The position numbers and the translations under genes are program-made. DNA of 64,000 nt from Straminergon stramineum (lineage: Eukaryota > Streptophyta > Bryopsida > Hypnales > Calliergonaceae), in contig OY987273.1 of the NCBI GenBank assembly GCA_963920665.1, positions 9,426,501 to 9,490,500 on the forward strand, written 5' to 3'. The notes below the pieces were generated by a model. It searched no databases, was not told the origin of the DNA, and saw nothing but the letters and a program-made list of their open reading frames with translations. Of this stretch, positions 24,041-36,817 are shown piece after piece. The number at the start of each line of letters is the position of its first letter. The first letter of the stretch is position 1.

Positions 24041-24230
24041 TAAAAAATCGGTCGTCCGGACGTAATAGATGTTGTATCTCCGATGGATAAAAAACCATGT
24101 CCACAAACTTACCATGGGTAAATGTGGGCGGGCGGATGGGCAGATGGGCAGTTGAGCCAATGGAAGGATAGGCAGACCAACGAACGGCTAGTGGCATATA
24201 GAAACGTGGTGGGGAACTTCAAAAAATGAG
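24041..24230. repeat. GC-rich patch 1 (left subterminal)
   Basis: GC-rich against AT-rich flanks, with GGGCGGGCGGATGGGCAGAT near 24127 and repeats of GATGGGCA. Same vocabulary as patches near 28.3, 33.6, 36.4, 39.9 and 56.2 kb. Confidence 0.6.
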
Positions 24231-24599
24231 GTCTGCAGTTGTGATTTTGGAACTACTATAATTGCAATTGTCATTGAAAAAGATGGAAAAAAATACATAC
24301 AACCTCAAAATTCTCTTCACTTTGAATATTATCAAATCTATGACAATCATGAAGTCAAAATCGTTGCATTAGACAAGTATCTTGCAATATATCACACTTG
24401 ATGCAAAGAAAAAAGAACACAATCCTTTTTTTTGGAACTTTTTCTTGTGTTTGCCACCAAGAAAAATGAATCGTATTTTCAACATCAATAAGCAAATTAC
24501 AAATGCAATGAAAGCATTAGACAATCAATTGCCAAAACAACATTATATGCTCAATGTATCATAAGCACCTAAACACCTAAGTATACATGCCTTTAATCT

Positions 24600-25716
24600 C
24601 TAAGGCTTGTAGTCACTATCTCCTTTCACCTTAGCCCCACTACTATCACATCTAGTTCTCCATTTATCGTCTTCATCGTTGGATATGTCTTCCTTATTGT
24701 TTGATGAAGATGGTACAATTTGTACTCCTTCTTGTACTTGTGTACATGTCAATGATCTCATTGATGTACTTGTCTTCTTTTCCCTTTTGGTTCTTAATAT
24801 GCACTTACCAATGCCTTCTTCAAGACTAGGGATTGTTTTCATTTTCTTCTTTGAAGAAAGTTGACATGTATCAAGTTGGGTTTTGCCCACATTTGGTCTG
24901 TTGGTTGGGGAGGTAGCAAAGGGTTTCATTATTCTTTTTTTATGGGCCTTGATGGACTCTTCAGCCTCTAAAATCCCTCCTTTCAGCACTCTTTGAATCA
25001 CTAATTGCATTGCATTCGAAGACTGTGTTGTTTGGCCTGACAATTTCATGGAATGTCATGGTGGATGGCCTCAATGTTTAACAAACCTTGAAGCCAATGT
25101 CTCATTGTTATCATCATTGGTACATGATGAAATGATTTGATGTGGATTGCCTCTCGAACTCCTCTCTTTTGGAGGAGACAAATGTCCTTTTCCAAGCTGT
25201 GATTTCCTTGAACCATCCAATGTTGTGCCACCGGTTCTAAATAGTGCACGTGGTGGTTCTTGGGAATCTTCCCTAAGGTGCTTTTTGCCAACACCATTGT
25301 TAACAAAAATGGGGCTATCCAACCCCATCGAACATGCTTCAACATTGTCTTGTACTTTGTGCGGTTTGGCATTTCCAATGTTTGCTTCCCCACATTTCTT
25401 GCTTGTTGCTACCACTATTGACACAACATTTGCATTATGCACGTTCATCTAGACATTCACCTCACATCCTCCCTTGTCGTTGTATTGGTCATTTTCTTCT
25501 ACCGCCACTACTGTGGATGGAGCAGCGGAAGTTGGAATCGCTTCATCTTTTTCAAGACTCCCATCATTCACAACCATTGCCCTATTGGTCGCCATTCTCT
25601 CTACCTACGTATCCTCCATGTTCGCTAGAAGATTTTGGCTACTCATGAACCAGGTTCCATCCATAAATCTGGCTATCAAAGGTATATCTTCGTCAAGCCC
25701 ACAATTGTTGTCATCT
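24600..25716 (-). pseudogene. Degraded region downstream of hAT transposase
   Basis: Several overlapping minus-strand frames (24600-25049; 25046-25393; 25071-25448) and a plus-strand one are open. The minus-strand reading IQRVLKGGILEAEESIKAHKKR... and the acidic tail SNNKEDISNDEDDKWR look protein-like. It could be the 3' end of the transposase gene or another broken gene. Family not recognised. Confidence 0.3.
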
Positions 25717-27888
25717 AATCAAAACTCATACATGTCCTCATTATTGACTCCAAAGTCTTCATTGTTCTGATTAGGGCTCTTAAACATTTCTTCATCCGAA
25801 TTATGCATATCATAGTTCATGGCATCTCCATCATTAGATATGGATTTACCATCCTCATCTTCCGAGACAGGCCCCTCTGAATCCTCGGACTCCACATTGT
25901 CTTGGTACCACTTCTTTTTGTCCTTCTCCTTGGACGCGGCTATGACTTTGGAATTGGTGTATACATACAACAAATTTGCTTTTCTGTGGCTTCAACTTAT
26001 TTTGAGATTTGTTATGAACAAAAGAGTAGCTACTCCAATTTTGTTCACATGAAGATGATGATACCAGTTGGGCCAAAATCCTCTTTACAATCGGAGCAAT
26101 GAGCTTACCACATGCACCCTCGAAATCCCACCAAGCATGTGCCAACAATACTTCCTCGACTAAATCGAACATATCGTGGAATGGAGGTTCCCAGTGTTGA
26201 AATGCTACAAACTCCTTCACTACATATGCATAAGTTCCTAGTTTACATATTTTCCTGATAACATGCTTGTATGCAACTGTTGCATGTTGATCATCGTCTA
26301 GTTCTTTATTGTGAAGAGAGTAGGGGTTCAAAAGAGCTCCTACATCATGTACATCTGTCTCTACCATTTTGCGTTGCATGCAAAATAATTTTTCCAAAGG
26401 AATGGCTAGGTCCAAGGACAAACCAAAAGGTTCCTTTTGTAAAGAGAAGACATGTTTCTCTAAATTCCTCAGAATGTGCAACACCTTGACCATGTATGGC
26501 GTCTTGGAATCTAAATCACAAAGACTAAACACCACAAGAGCCATCAATTCTCGGAAATCGGTGGCATGGTCCCAAAAATGCTCACTCAAAATTGTCTTCT
26601 TCACCTACTAAGTCTATGTAGGAGATTTCCTTTTCTTAGTGTCCCGAAATTTGAGCATGTATTGCACCCATTGTGGATCCACCACACTTTGTTGCACTCC
26701 CGCTTTGACCTTCAACAAATGAACCATCATGATGAAATGTGAGGCAAATCTTATTACTACCAGCATCAACAAGTTATACTTCGTTTCATGCTTTTGAAAT
26801 ATAGCTAGCAGCATATGCTGCAACTTAAAGAACTTCACAACGGTATGTGCCTTGTCAACTTCTTCCTTAATCCATTCTTGCTTTCCCCAATCTTTTAGCA
26901 ATAAATTCATGGCATGCACCACACAACCTTGAAAGAAAATGTGCGGATATTTACTTGACACCATATTCCATGCTGTCGAGTTCACTAGAGTGTTGTCTGT
27001 AGTCATTTGCATGACATTTGTCAGGCCCACTTGTTCTATAAATTTCTCCAAGACAGAGGCCAAAAACTATATGTTCTTTTTGACCCCACTTGTATCTACT
27101 GATCCAAGGAATTGCTCACCCGCGGAAGATACAAGCATGCCATTTATCAATGGCCGATTGGTAACTGAGCTCCATCCATCAATAGACAATGTTGCTCCAA
27201 ACTTCCTAATGCTATCTTCGGTTCTATTATGAAGCTTTGTCTTGATGTCGGTCTTTGCGGCATCAAGCAATTTATGGCATAGATCATGATACGATGGTGG
27301 GGTATATCCCTCATTGCATTCAATTGTTCTTTTCACTACATCTTTGAAGGTTGGATTTCGGGCTCTAACAAATGGTATGTTTGCCACGTAAAAGAAATTG
27401 GCCCACACTACATCCAAATTGTGTTTTGTTATTGATTCAAAGTCATCCACCAAACTACTCTATCTTTGAGGCCTACTACTTGATGCCCTCAAAGTTTCAC
27501 GTTCACCGGATGTTTCTATAGTTTTGTTCACTTCTAAACGCACACCAACGAATTCTTCCGACTCCGCACATGGGTCTTCTTGAGTAGATTGCGCCGTGCC
27601 CCTCTCATTTGAGAAATTGCTTCTAACCATACGCATGCTATTGCCATCAACATTGTCAACAACCGGTCTTCTCGGGAATGCCCCCTTGGATCGAATATAT
27701 AGAAGTCGAACATTCAACATCAATTGCAGACAAAGGCTCACTCTTGTATCACAAAAACCTAATGGGCATTCATATCCCAAGTGGATGAACATACAGCTTA
27801 CCTTCTTGGCAAATATCGAGTTGCAAGCCTTGCACTTTACTTTACCATTTGACGGGACACCATACCAACTGGATCAATCCTTACTCAT
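25717..27888 (-). pseudogene. hAT-family transposase (BED finger, DUF659, dimerisation domain)
   Basis: Starts ATG at 27888. A BED-type finger follows: WYGVPSNGKVKCKACNSIF...MFIHLGYECPLG. The DUF659 catalytic region reads FGATLSIDGWSSVTNRPLINGML (27.2 kb) and MTTDNTLVNSTAWNMVSSKYPHIFFQGCVVHAMNLLLKDWGK cut here into its two halves at 27.0-26.9 kb. The C-terminal hAT dimerisation motif is SSSSCEQNWSSYSFVHNKS near 26.0 kb. One frame stays continuous from 27888 to about 25985 (about 630 codons, no intron), interrupted only by TGA near 27876 and TAG near 27460, 27067, 26620 and 26610. Then a frameshift leads to an acidic tail (frame 25973-25719). It would cut and paste DNA with CAGGG-type ends. 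Rather recent decay; not functional as read. Confidence 0.85.
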
Positions 27889-28204
27889 AGTGACAAGTCA
27901 TAAGTTTGAATTCTGTATATTGGAATGAAATTCAAAATTTCAAGACCGGATAAATAATGTCCCAATATGATAATGAAAAATGAGTGCATAAAGCCTTGGA
28001 AATGAAGGCCCCCTTGTCCACTGAACTTTGTATTACCAAGCAAGGGACATAAAAATTGTAGCTCCTAGCCCTTGGAAATCTTAGCATTCAGTTTCTCAAG
28101 ATCACTTTGAACTGGCTTTGTTCCTATAGTTATAGTCTCCAGAACTGGCCCTCACTGTTGGAGACAAATTTTGAATTCCTAGTTTGCTCGTTCACACAAT
28201 GAAC

Positions 28205-28400
28205 GCACACTTTAGGCGGATGAGGATGACGGGCCGAATGGGCAAACAAAGCGAATGGGCGAACATCTGCACCCATGGTCGATCGCAAAGAGCAAACGCG
28301 CGCACAAGTGGGCAAATGGGCGGATGGGCGACTCTGTGAACAACCAACTCTATGGACAGGAGACTGTGCGGATGGGTGGACATAGCAGTTCAAGTAGATG
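28205..28400. repeat. GC-rich patch 2
   Basis: Contains GCGAATGGGCGAAC, GTGGGCAAATGGGCGGATGG and related words. Lies between the 5' end of the hAT gene and the 3' end of the RING-like gene. Confidence 0.6.
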
Positions 28401-28755
28401 GGTGGGATACAATGCATTTAGGAGATGTGAGAAAAAATTTGGATTTATGGATGGAATCATAGGATTCTAGAGAATAACAATTTAGTCAAAATGTCTTATA
28501 ATTTATAATTGGAAGATGACAACAAAAAAAACATACTTCACAAAAAAGAATACTTCATAATAGCATGAATTAAAAAGCAAGCAAAACAAATGGTAAATCC
28601 AAATATATATATTTATAATTTCAAAACAAAACAAAAACCATCATGAATACAATGAATTACTAGTACTCAACCCTTATAAGTTATAATATCCAAATAACAT
28701 TTTGTATACTTCTATACCAATAGACATAATAGATAAAGGAAAGCCTCTCTTACAT

Positions 28756-31673
28756 TTAACTATTGCTACCTTCTCCTACATTGTGAGATGGCCCCTCCTT
28801 AGTCATGAGTCTTGCACTCATTCGTCGAATATTTTGCCTAGAACTACTGACAATACTTCCTTCAGCTTTAGCCTCCATGTCAAATGCTAAAAATAGTTGT
28901 TTGGTTTCCGGAGAGTGGTCATCGTCATCGTCATTCTCCCTCTTCCGTTTCAAGGTTTGTTTGGGAGACAAATCTACTTCTTTTTCCCTCAAGGTTCTCA
29001 ACACAACATCCACTTGATCTACCATCAGATTGACCTGTTCGTCATCAACTTCAATGGACAACAAGCTCAATCGAGAACCGCCTAATAGGAACCCCCTCCA
29101 ATGAATTATGATGTTGCCTATCCTCTTGTCAAATGTTGATGCCACCTCCACAAATGAATGCCCCATACTTGTGTCCCCATCTATTTCGATAAGAGCATGA
29201 ACTTTGGCAACTTCTTCCAACTTTGACAAGAGAAGGGCCTTGCCAATTAAACTGTGATTGTAAGCTCCATATTGCTCATTGAACTCTTAAGCATGATCCA
29301 CCTCTACCCAAGTGTTGTTTGGCCATTTTTACACTCCCTTTTTGGAAAACCAAAAAAACTTCTTGTGTTGCACACTCCAATGCCTCCCCATGTTGTGACA
29401 AAATAATTCGTGAGCCTTACCATCTTCAATACTTTGGACCTGCAACTCTATCTCTCTATTGAGAGTCATCCACATGAAAGGATCCATGAGCTCCTCAAAC
29501 TCCTCATACAATCCATGTACGTGTGCAATTGAATCCCATGTGAGAGGTCACCCCCAATGCGAGAAATTTTGGAAGTAATATGGCCCCTAGTCAAGTGGAA
29601 GGGTCCATCAATTGTATTTGTGGCTGGTTGGCATATCTTCCAAAATGCCAAGCATTTCGTAGAATCGAGGGCTCAAAGGAGAACGGCATTTTGCACGAAC
29701 TGAATGAATGAGTGATGCTTTCACAATGCATGTGACATGAAAAGTGTGGCAACAATGGCCCATAGTTAGGGCTCCTTCAAGGCCAAAAGGACCTTGGCAA
29801 AAGCTACAATGATCGTTCAAGATTCCCAGGGTTGGATTGCAAGCATGCTCTACTATCTTGTCTTTTTCCTTCATGTGTGTTGAAAGCATGTTGTAAAGGA
29901 CCCACCATTTCTTTGCTTCCAAGGCCCAATTGATGTGTGGAACATCCTCCTTCTTTGTATGGTTCAACTACTCAAACATATCATCCATGTCTCCCCAATA
30001 TGTAATTTTGGTGGAATCCCTTGGATGTTCATCAATCATCTTCTTGAACTAACCCAAAGAAGTCTTCACGGCATTGCATTCTTCATCCGACTTCATTGCA
30101 AATTTCATAAGCCCTTTCATTTCTTGAGATACTACAAAGGGTCTGTCTTGGAGTTTTTGTACCCATGCCAACCATTGAGACTCCAATCCGCTCTTCAGCA
30201 TGCCTTCCTCCAAGCCCATGATTTCTTGAAATCAGTTGAAGTCAAACTGAGCATGGATTTTCTCTTGGATTGCCTCATTCAATTTCAACTTTAGCTCTTC
30301 CAATTCACCGCCTTCCATTTGCATAGAAGCATCCTCTAATCTAGGGGAAACATTATGAATGATGGTCCGTATTGCTTCTTCACATTTCTTGTCATCCCCA
30401 ACCTTGTCCACATTCAAGATGATGGACATCTGTACCACATTCGCCTTCTCTAGAGGAAGAGAGAGTTGATCGCTCTCTTGACTTTCTTGTACATATGGAA
30501 TGTTCTCGGGGCCCATGGTAGGCATGCCACTCTTCAACTCTTCTATTTGGCCCCTCAATTGTTTGATGAGCTTCTTTTGAAAGATCGTGCTCGAACATTC
30601 CTAATCCATGGCTCTCTACAACATCAACAGCTTCAACTCCAAATCCTCCTACTTTAACTTTAGTTGATGAATGTTTGTGTCTAAGGCAATCAAACTTTTT
30701 AAGTTCTTTAGTTCACCGTCAAGAATTGGTGACAATTTCTTAGTGAAATTGCAAAAAGCCAAGGCACCAATCAATAGTCAAGTGCCATTTTGGAAAATTC
30801 TTTCACCATGTCCCTAACCCAAGGAGTAATTTTAGCTACACGTTTCGTTGAAAACCTTAGTTTGTATGTAGTTTCCACAATACTGCCCCACTCACTTGTA
30901 GGTGCGGGTGGACTAGAAGGACCCGCCTCATTACTTGCATTAGAATTAAGATGTTGCTCTAATGGTACTTGCCAATGACTACAACATTCCAACACCTTCT
31001 CTAATTGACTAGCATCAAGCATGGAACGGATAATCTCCAATTGTGATGGGCTTAAAGTTGACTAATGTGGATGCACTCCAATTCTTGGGTTTAATATTTG
31101 TCTTGGGCTCAACCTTCGACTCGGGCTTAGTATTTCATCAAGGCTCAACATTTGGCTTGGGTTCAATATTTGGCTTCACCTTGGCATTGTTGACAACCAA
31201 GAAATCAAAGTTGCATATTCCGTCAAGCTCTGTAGAGCTTTACTATCAATATAACTCTCAATTGTAGCATTGGCCCTTCCAAGTTGTTCTTCATTGATGT
31301 CTCCATGTGGCAAAAAAAGTGACCCACGTTCTTCCACTAGGATTTCTTTGTTTGCAACCATGTTTTGCTCACCCAAGGTTGTTTCATTCATTGTAGTTTC
31401 CTTGCTTGGAGTCATGCTTTGCTCACCCAATGTTGTTACATTTGGTGTGGATGTGAAGCATGTTGGAGGAGTTACAAAAACCTCTCCGTCCTCACCTCTC
31501 GAGGAGACATTGCTCACTTTCGTTCGAGGTTCTAAGGACCTAATTAGTACTACATCATCTAAAACCTTTGAGACCTTTGTTGTAGGCGTTGTAGTATTTT
31601 TTGAATATTTTTTTGGACCTTGTTCGTTCCCCGGGTACGCAACTCTTGTATTATATACAAGGGTCATTGGCAT
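28756..31673 (-). pseudogene. RING-like zinc-binding protein, broken
   Basis: Read from 31673 down: a Ser/Thr-rich N-terminus with a short repeat (TTLGEQSM, TTLGEQNM); an IRSMLDASQLEKVLE helix (31.0 kb); a coiled-coil stretch (30.5-30.25 kb, GGELEELKLKLNEAIQEK); then 29967-29608 with ALEAKKWWVLYNML, CSFCQGPFGLEG, MGHCCHTFHVTCI and AKCRSPLSPRFYEMLG. The Cys/His spacing (CxxC, CxH-like, HxxxC, C) resembles RING-H2, but the last CxxC has lost one Cys (AKCR). It continues to an acidic, KRKR-containing tail ending at 28756. Stops and frameshifts throughout. RING-H2 proteins are typically E3 ubiquitin ligases; here that is only a possibility. Confidence 0.45.
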
Positions 31674-31689
31674 TAAAACAGCTTAGAGG

Positions 31690-33470
31690 ACGGCTTTTGT
31701 TAAAATTATATCAAATTAAAAAGACCAAAAAGCTAGGTGAAGACCAAATTAAAATTAAATTAAATGTAAAAAAGGATGAATTGCATACATTTTAGAAAAA
31801 AACTCACAATATATATGAAGAATTGAAACACCTATGCATAGTTTTTAAAAATATATACAAAGAAGTTGGGTCTAGTTAAAATTAAATTTTTATTAGAAAG
31901 CCCCAAAAGTTGCCTAGCTCGACCTATGATACACGTATTAAAAAAACTCATATAATTATTTTTTTAATGCTATTATTGTCTTCAAAAATATTTGTTTCAT
32001 GTACATAAGTATATTTTTGGATTCCTTGTTAAAAGGGTTACAAGATTATTCTACATTAAAACAAATTACATCCCTTAAGATTGGATTAAAATGCATTATA
32101 AGTGATTATAATCAGGGCCATATAATATGGAAGTTGCGTACCCGGGATTATAACTTGGAGTGTTCGTTCAATTTCCTATCGTAGAATGCATTGATAATGT
32201 GTAATACCAACATAAATATCCTAAATGTCTAAATGAAATTATATTGTCTCTTTATTGATTATTCTATTGTGACATTTACAGGACAATGCTCAAAATGATT
32301 TAAGCCCTTTAATGTAATTTAATGTGATATGATGTAGACAAGATTCAAGTAAGCATTTATACAACAAAAATGAAATTGAGGTTCAGATCATAAATGCTTA
32401 TACCTATGTATACTTGCGTGCACCCTAAATTGTAAACCATCAGTAAATTTATCACAACCCAAAATATTAGAGCTTAGGTAGTGTAGAATGCAAGTGACCT
32501 TCGAATATAATGAGCCTTCAAGTATAACAATTGGAATAAGTAGGTCATACTCTAATAATCACAAGTACATTTCATCTCAAGACTTTTTTGCGAATGATTT
32601 TATAAGAAGGTTTGTAAAATCATATCTTGTAGATTATAAATTTACAATATTGATTGAATTGCTTTTTTAGTTGTGTTACTTGTGTTAGTTGTATAGGCCT
32701 AGGATTTTTTAAAATCTTGAACCCCTATTGTCATAAGCCTTTTTTTTCCATCAAGTATCACTCAAAAACTACCATTTCTATTACAAAGAGCAAAAAAATT
32801 CACAAAATTAATTTTTTTGGTTTAAGGACCATAGGAATTTGTACTAGACTAGTATAAAAATGTGCAGGAGTAATCTTGTCATCTTGAAAACTTTGAGTGC
32901 ATACATTGCATGATATTTGCATTTAAAGTAAGAAAAAGAATGTTTCCTTCCATCTTGCTATATTAGATTCTAGGGCTTCTAATTTTCTTCACTTTAAATT
33001 TTGGCACTAATGATTTTAATTTTCTAATATCTTTTGTTGAAGAATATAGCTAATAAGCGAAGAATCTTGAACAAAAAATTCTGAAAAGAAATCATTTAAT
33101 TGAGAATTTGAGATCACATATCAAAAGAGTCCCCTATAAGGATGTAGGGCCTTTGGGACTTTAGGGATTATTACTTTCCTTCAAAGGCATACAAATCATT
33201 TAGAAATTGAAACCAATTAAATTGTTACAATGTTGACATTGAATTTTTTTTGCTATTAGCCAAATTCCCCCAAAGTATTGTTGATGTGGCTAATTTGTAA
33301 AAAAGAACCAACCTAAAATCAAATTTCTTTACACACCCATTTGAATTCTTTGTTTACAAATCAAATGATTTTCCAAACAAGAAGCTATATAGTGCCACTT
33401 TTCAAAGTTGTATCGATTTAGTGCCTCATGATATAACATATTAAAGATATAATTTTTCTAGCTTTTTTGA
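31690..33470. other. AT-rich spacer inside the hAT-like element
   Basis: No gene seen. About 32850-32985 aligns with 35775-35895 (TATAAAAATGTG, TTTAAAGT, GGCTTCTAATTT at like spacing) and more weakly with 12.39-12.47 kb: a dispersed noncoding repeat that here flanks the gene at 34.27-35.26 kb. Confidence 0.45.
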
Positions 33471-33479
33471 TTCAGTATG

Positions 33480-33945
33480 CAATGCATACTCTGCCCATCC
33501 ACCCATCCAGCCATGTCCACAAAGTAAAAAATACCTCTCCTTTCCGCCCTCCTCCTCGTCCCCCTATCCACTGACCGCACCTCTGTCCACCTCGACCAAA
33601 CTGAAAAATGAGAAATTGAAAACACCTCTCTTCTGCTTGCCTCTCCCTCTTGCCCTCCTCCCCATTTGCCCATCCGCATTCTTTGTCTGCACCCTTGTCT
33701 AACTTCTCCATCTGCATGTCGCTATCTTGTCCGCTTTTTGTCGGTGGCTGTGTGATCGAGCGGACAACAATTTTGGACTACACAATCTTTCCATTCGCCT
33801 TTGTGTCGTCCAATGTGGATGACCGTGTTTGCCTACCCTAAATCGCCAACCCCATAAATGGTGGCACAGATGGCTCATTTCTTCACAATTGTTTCCCTTC
33901 CGGAGTGGGTGATCCAATGCTTTCAAGAATCTGCTCGCCCCTTCC
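33480..33945. repeat. GC-rich patch 3
   Basis: Same vocabulary on the complementary strand (CCCATTTGCCCATCCGCATT; CCCATCCACCCATCCAGCC). Lies between the divergent RING-like and low-complexity-tail genes. Confidence 0.55.
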
Positions 33946-34267
33946 AACTTGGTGTGTGAACAATTGTGTTTTAATATTAAATAACTTTTATCAATGTTTT
34001 GGGGGCTATCCCAAATTATAAATGTTTAATTTTGTGCCAGTTCATTTGGTTGTTTTAAAGTACTTCTTCATTGTTCAAGTTTACTACCTTATCAAGAACT
34101 CAAGGTGTTTAGTTTTACAGCTAACTTGGTTGTTAGTAATACCAATATAGTTTTTTTCATTCCAATTTTTCATTCACCCTTATCAACATCTAGCAAGAGC
34201 GTTCCCAAATTGCATTTGAACCCTGAAACCTTTTTGTTTCATTATTAATTGAGGTTTGGAGGTTACC

Positions 34268-35259
34268 ATGTCACGTGGAAGTGGTGGAGGAGGTAAGAAG
34301 GGTGAATCCCAAGAAATGAATTGGAAAGATCTGGCAAACGTAACATGTGTAGCGGAGCCTAGATGGGAGGAGGAGCCTAAAAAAATGTGGGATTGTACAA
34401 CGTGCAAAAAGTACGTTAAAATGATGCACCTCTCCAAACTATGGTCAAGTGATCGCATAGAGGTGCAACTTTGTCATTGGGAAGGACAAATGTCGACATG
34501 TAGGAGTGAACATTTTGTTTGCAATACAAAGAAATAACCTCCGCTTCAGGTTTACCAAGCTCCAAACCAAACATTATGAATTATTCCAACATGGCGATGA
34601 TTTGGGCAAAGATAGTACTCCACAAAGAAGTAGATTGGCGCACAGTTGTAGGGCGCAATGTCAAGAATTCAACTCATGAGGAAGCCATAATTGCTACTAA
34701 TTGGGTAGGACCAAGCAATTGCATGCCGGAGTGGTCCAATCAAGGCTATAGAGGACTTCCTACGGTTGTGTTGCCGGATGTTGAGGATGATTGGTCAGAT
34801 GAAGATGATGATGATGATGAACCAACACCCATGACATTTGGGGAGAGGCACGAACATCGACACGATTGGGAGGACATTGAGCACCAATGGTAGATGGACG
34901 AGGCCATGTACTGAAGCATAGATGACCTGGGTCAACAACATGATGGGTCACAAGATGGGCGATGTGGTTCACACTATGGTGGTTCTAGCCAAGGAGGCTC
35001 CCACTACTACTATGGATCCACTGCACATGGTTCATATGGGCATCAAGAAGCCCCTTATTATGGCAAATCAACTCAAGGAGGGTCCTCAAAGAGTGCTCCA
35101 ATTCCTCCTTCAACTTTCGACAATCCTTACTATGGAAATCAATATGGACAAGGAGGTCCGTCAAGCGGATATGGATACAACTATGAGGGTAGACGATATA
35201 TTGGGCTTTGTGCGATAGGCGCAAATAAAAGTGATGACTCTAATTCTGATTCAGAATAA
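34268..35259 (+). pseudogene. Protein with Cys motif, acidic stretch and Gly/Tyr/Ser-rich tail
   Basis: Starts ATG at 34268: GSGGGGKKGESQEMNWKDL, then WDCTTCKK, a CxxC that may belong to a zinc finger. After a frameshift near 34510, one frame runs 34519-35259 with stops at 34891 (TAG) and 34912 (TGA). It has WVGPSNCMPEWSNQG, an acidic run (DDWSDEDDDDDEP, also an Asp-coding repeat), then a low-complexity tail: HYGGSSQGGSHYYYGS..., YYGNQYGQGGPSSGYGYNY, ending DDSNSDSE-TAA. The tail is of the prion-like kind seen in RNA-binding and condensate-forming proteins. I do not recognise the family; it could be an accessory gene of the element or the ends of a deleted transposase. Confidence 0.45.
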
Positions 35260-36300
35260 AGTAGAGTATGCTATTCTAGTCATCTAGTGTTTGACTTACA
35301 ATACAATTCACACATTGTAATGTGCATGGACAATAGAGTGTGGCAAATATAGCACAATGCTCTTAATGAGTTGCAATCCCTTTTTTTGCAATTTTGATAA
35401 AAACCCGTTGTATTTTTGTATATTTGAATAGAACAATATTTGTTTCATGTAATTCAAATTATTTTATATTATTGATGCATGGTTGTGTGTGTTTGTGAAT
35501 ATGAAAAATGCATTGTAATTCAAAAACCTAATTTTGCCATTTGAATCATTCAACGTGAATAGGTGAATTATAAATGTAAAAGATGTCTTAAATATGCAAC
35601 ATAGGTTTGTGAAACTGCCATATTAGTACAATTTGGCACTGGAAATTGAACCCTCAACCCCTCAAGTCCCAAGGAATTTTTCCATCAAAGACCATTCAAT
35701 AGCAAATAGCCCAAAAATGAAAAAGTAATTTCTTGGGCATGTCTAAGGTCTTACTATAGGATCTTTTACTTTCCCTATATAAAAATGTGTGGAAGAAATT
35801 TCAAAAAATTTGAGTGGATAGATTGTAAGATATTTTTATTTAAAGTGAACATAACAATTTCCTTACACCTTACTAGACTAGATTTTTGGCTTCTAATTTA
35901 AGGATGAATACATTTTTGCACTCGTGTATCTTGATTTTGTTTTTACAATTTTACTGTAATTTTACATGTTCAAGAATTTAGTTGAGAATGTAAGACGAAA
36001 AATTCAGCAAAAAAACATTTAAATTTTACTCGTAAAAAAATTGTGAAGTTGAAGTAGAATAGTAGATTCAACATTGAAGGAAAAACTAAAGCATTAGTAA
36101 CTCTAAGATTGAATTGAAACATCTAAAATCAATAATCCCAACCGTGAGATTGTTCTAGCAAACTAACTTAACCCAAGGTAACAATTTTTTTCCAAAAAGA
36201 GTCCAAATTGCATTAAAAAATGAATCCTAGAAAGAATTTTTTCATTAAGATGCTTACATTGCACCCCAAGAAAATATAGTTTATAAATCATAACTTATTG
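35260..36300. other. AT-rich spacer inside the hAT-like element
   Basis: No gene. 35775-35895 is the partner of 32850-32985. Confidence 0.45.
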
Positions 36301-36324
36301 AAGTTTATTCCATGTTGTCTTGGC

Positions 36325-36650
36325 CGTTCGATACTACAGTCGGAAGACCATCCGTCTAATTGGACGGGCTTGACAATGGTCGCATCATGGCGACCATCCA
36401 ATGAGGAGGACAACCGGCATCCACCCATTTCGATGGTTGGGATGTCGCGGGTACAATCATGCATGTTTGATTACGCAGACAATCTTTCGTCCACATGATC
36501 GAATGGTTGATCGTATGCCACATTAGGGTCGTTCAATGAGGGGGATGACAAACCATTCGCCACGTGGCAGCTGTTTGATCAGGCAGACGTGGACCAACCG
36601 TCTACTCCCTATAAGAGAGGCGAACAGCCTGTCCTCATTCACTTTTGCCT
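36325..36650. repeat. GC-rich patch 4
   Basis: GGCCGTTCGATACTACAGTC, CCATCCGTCTAATTGGACGG, ACCAACCGTCTACTCCC and like words. It directly precedes the kinase-like gene and could hold its promoter. Confidence 0.5.
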
Positions 36651-36817
36651 TGCCCCTTGTGTTTTGCAAGTGTGGAGTAGAGAGCTTGGTGGTTTATCCT
36701 CCATTGGCTCCTCTCCTCGAGAAGGTGGAAGTCTTATTTGGGGGCCCCTTTTTTGTTATTTTTTGTAGCAATGGTGTGATTTCGAATTACAATCATTGTT
36801 ACAAAAAATTGATCACG

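Noticed and set aside
25147..25770. Plus-strand frames of about 100 codons
   Set aside because: They mirror degraded minus-strand sequence downstream of the hAT transposase and show no motif.
24013..28400. A shorter hAT element of 4.4 kb limited by patches 1 and 2
   Set aside because: No CCCTG-type end or matching 8-bp duplication near 28.1-28.5 kb; the matching end is at 40198.
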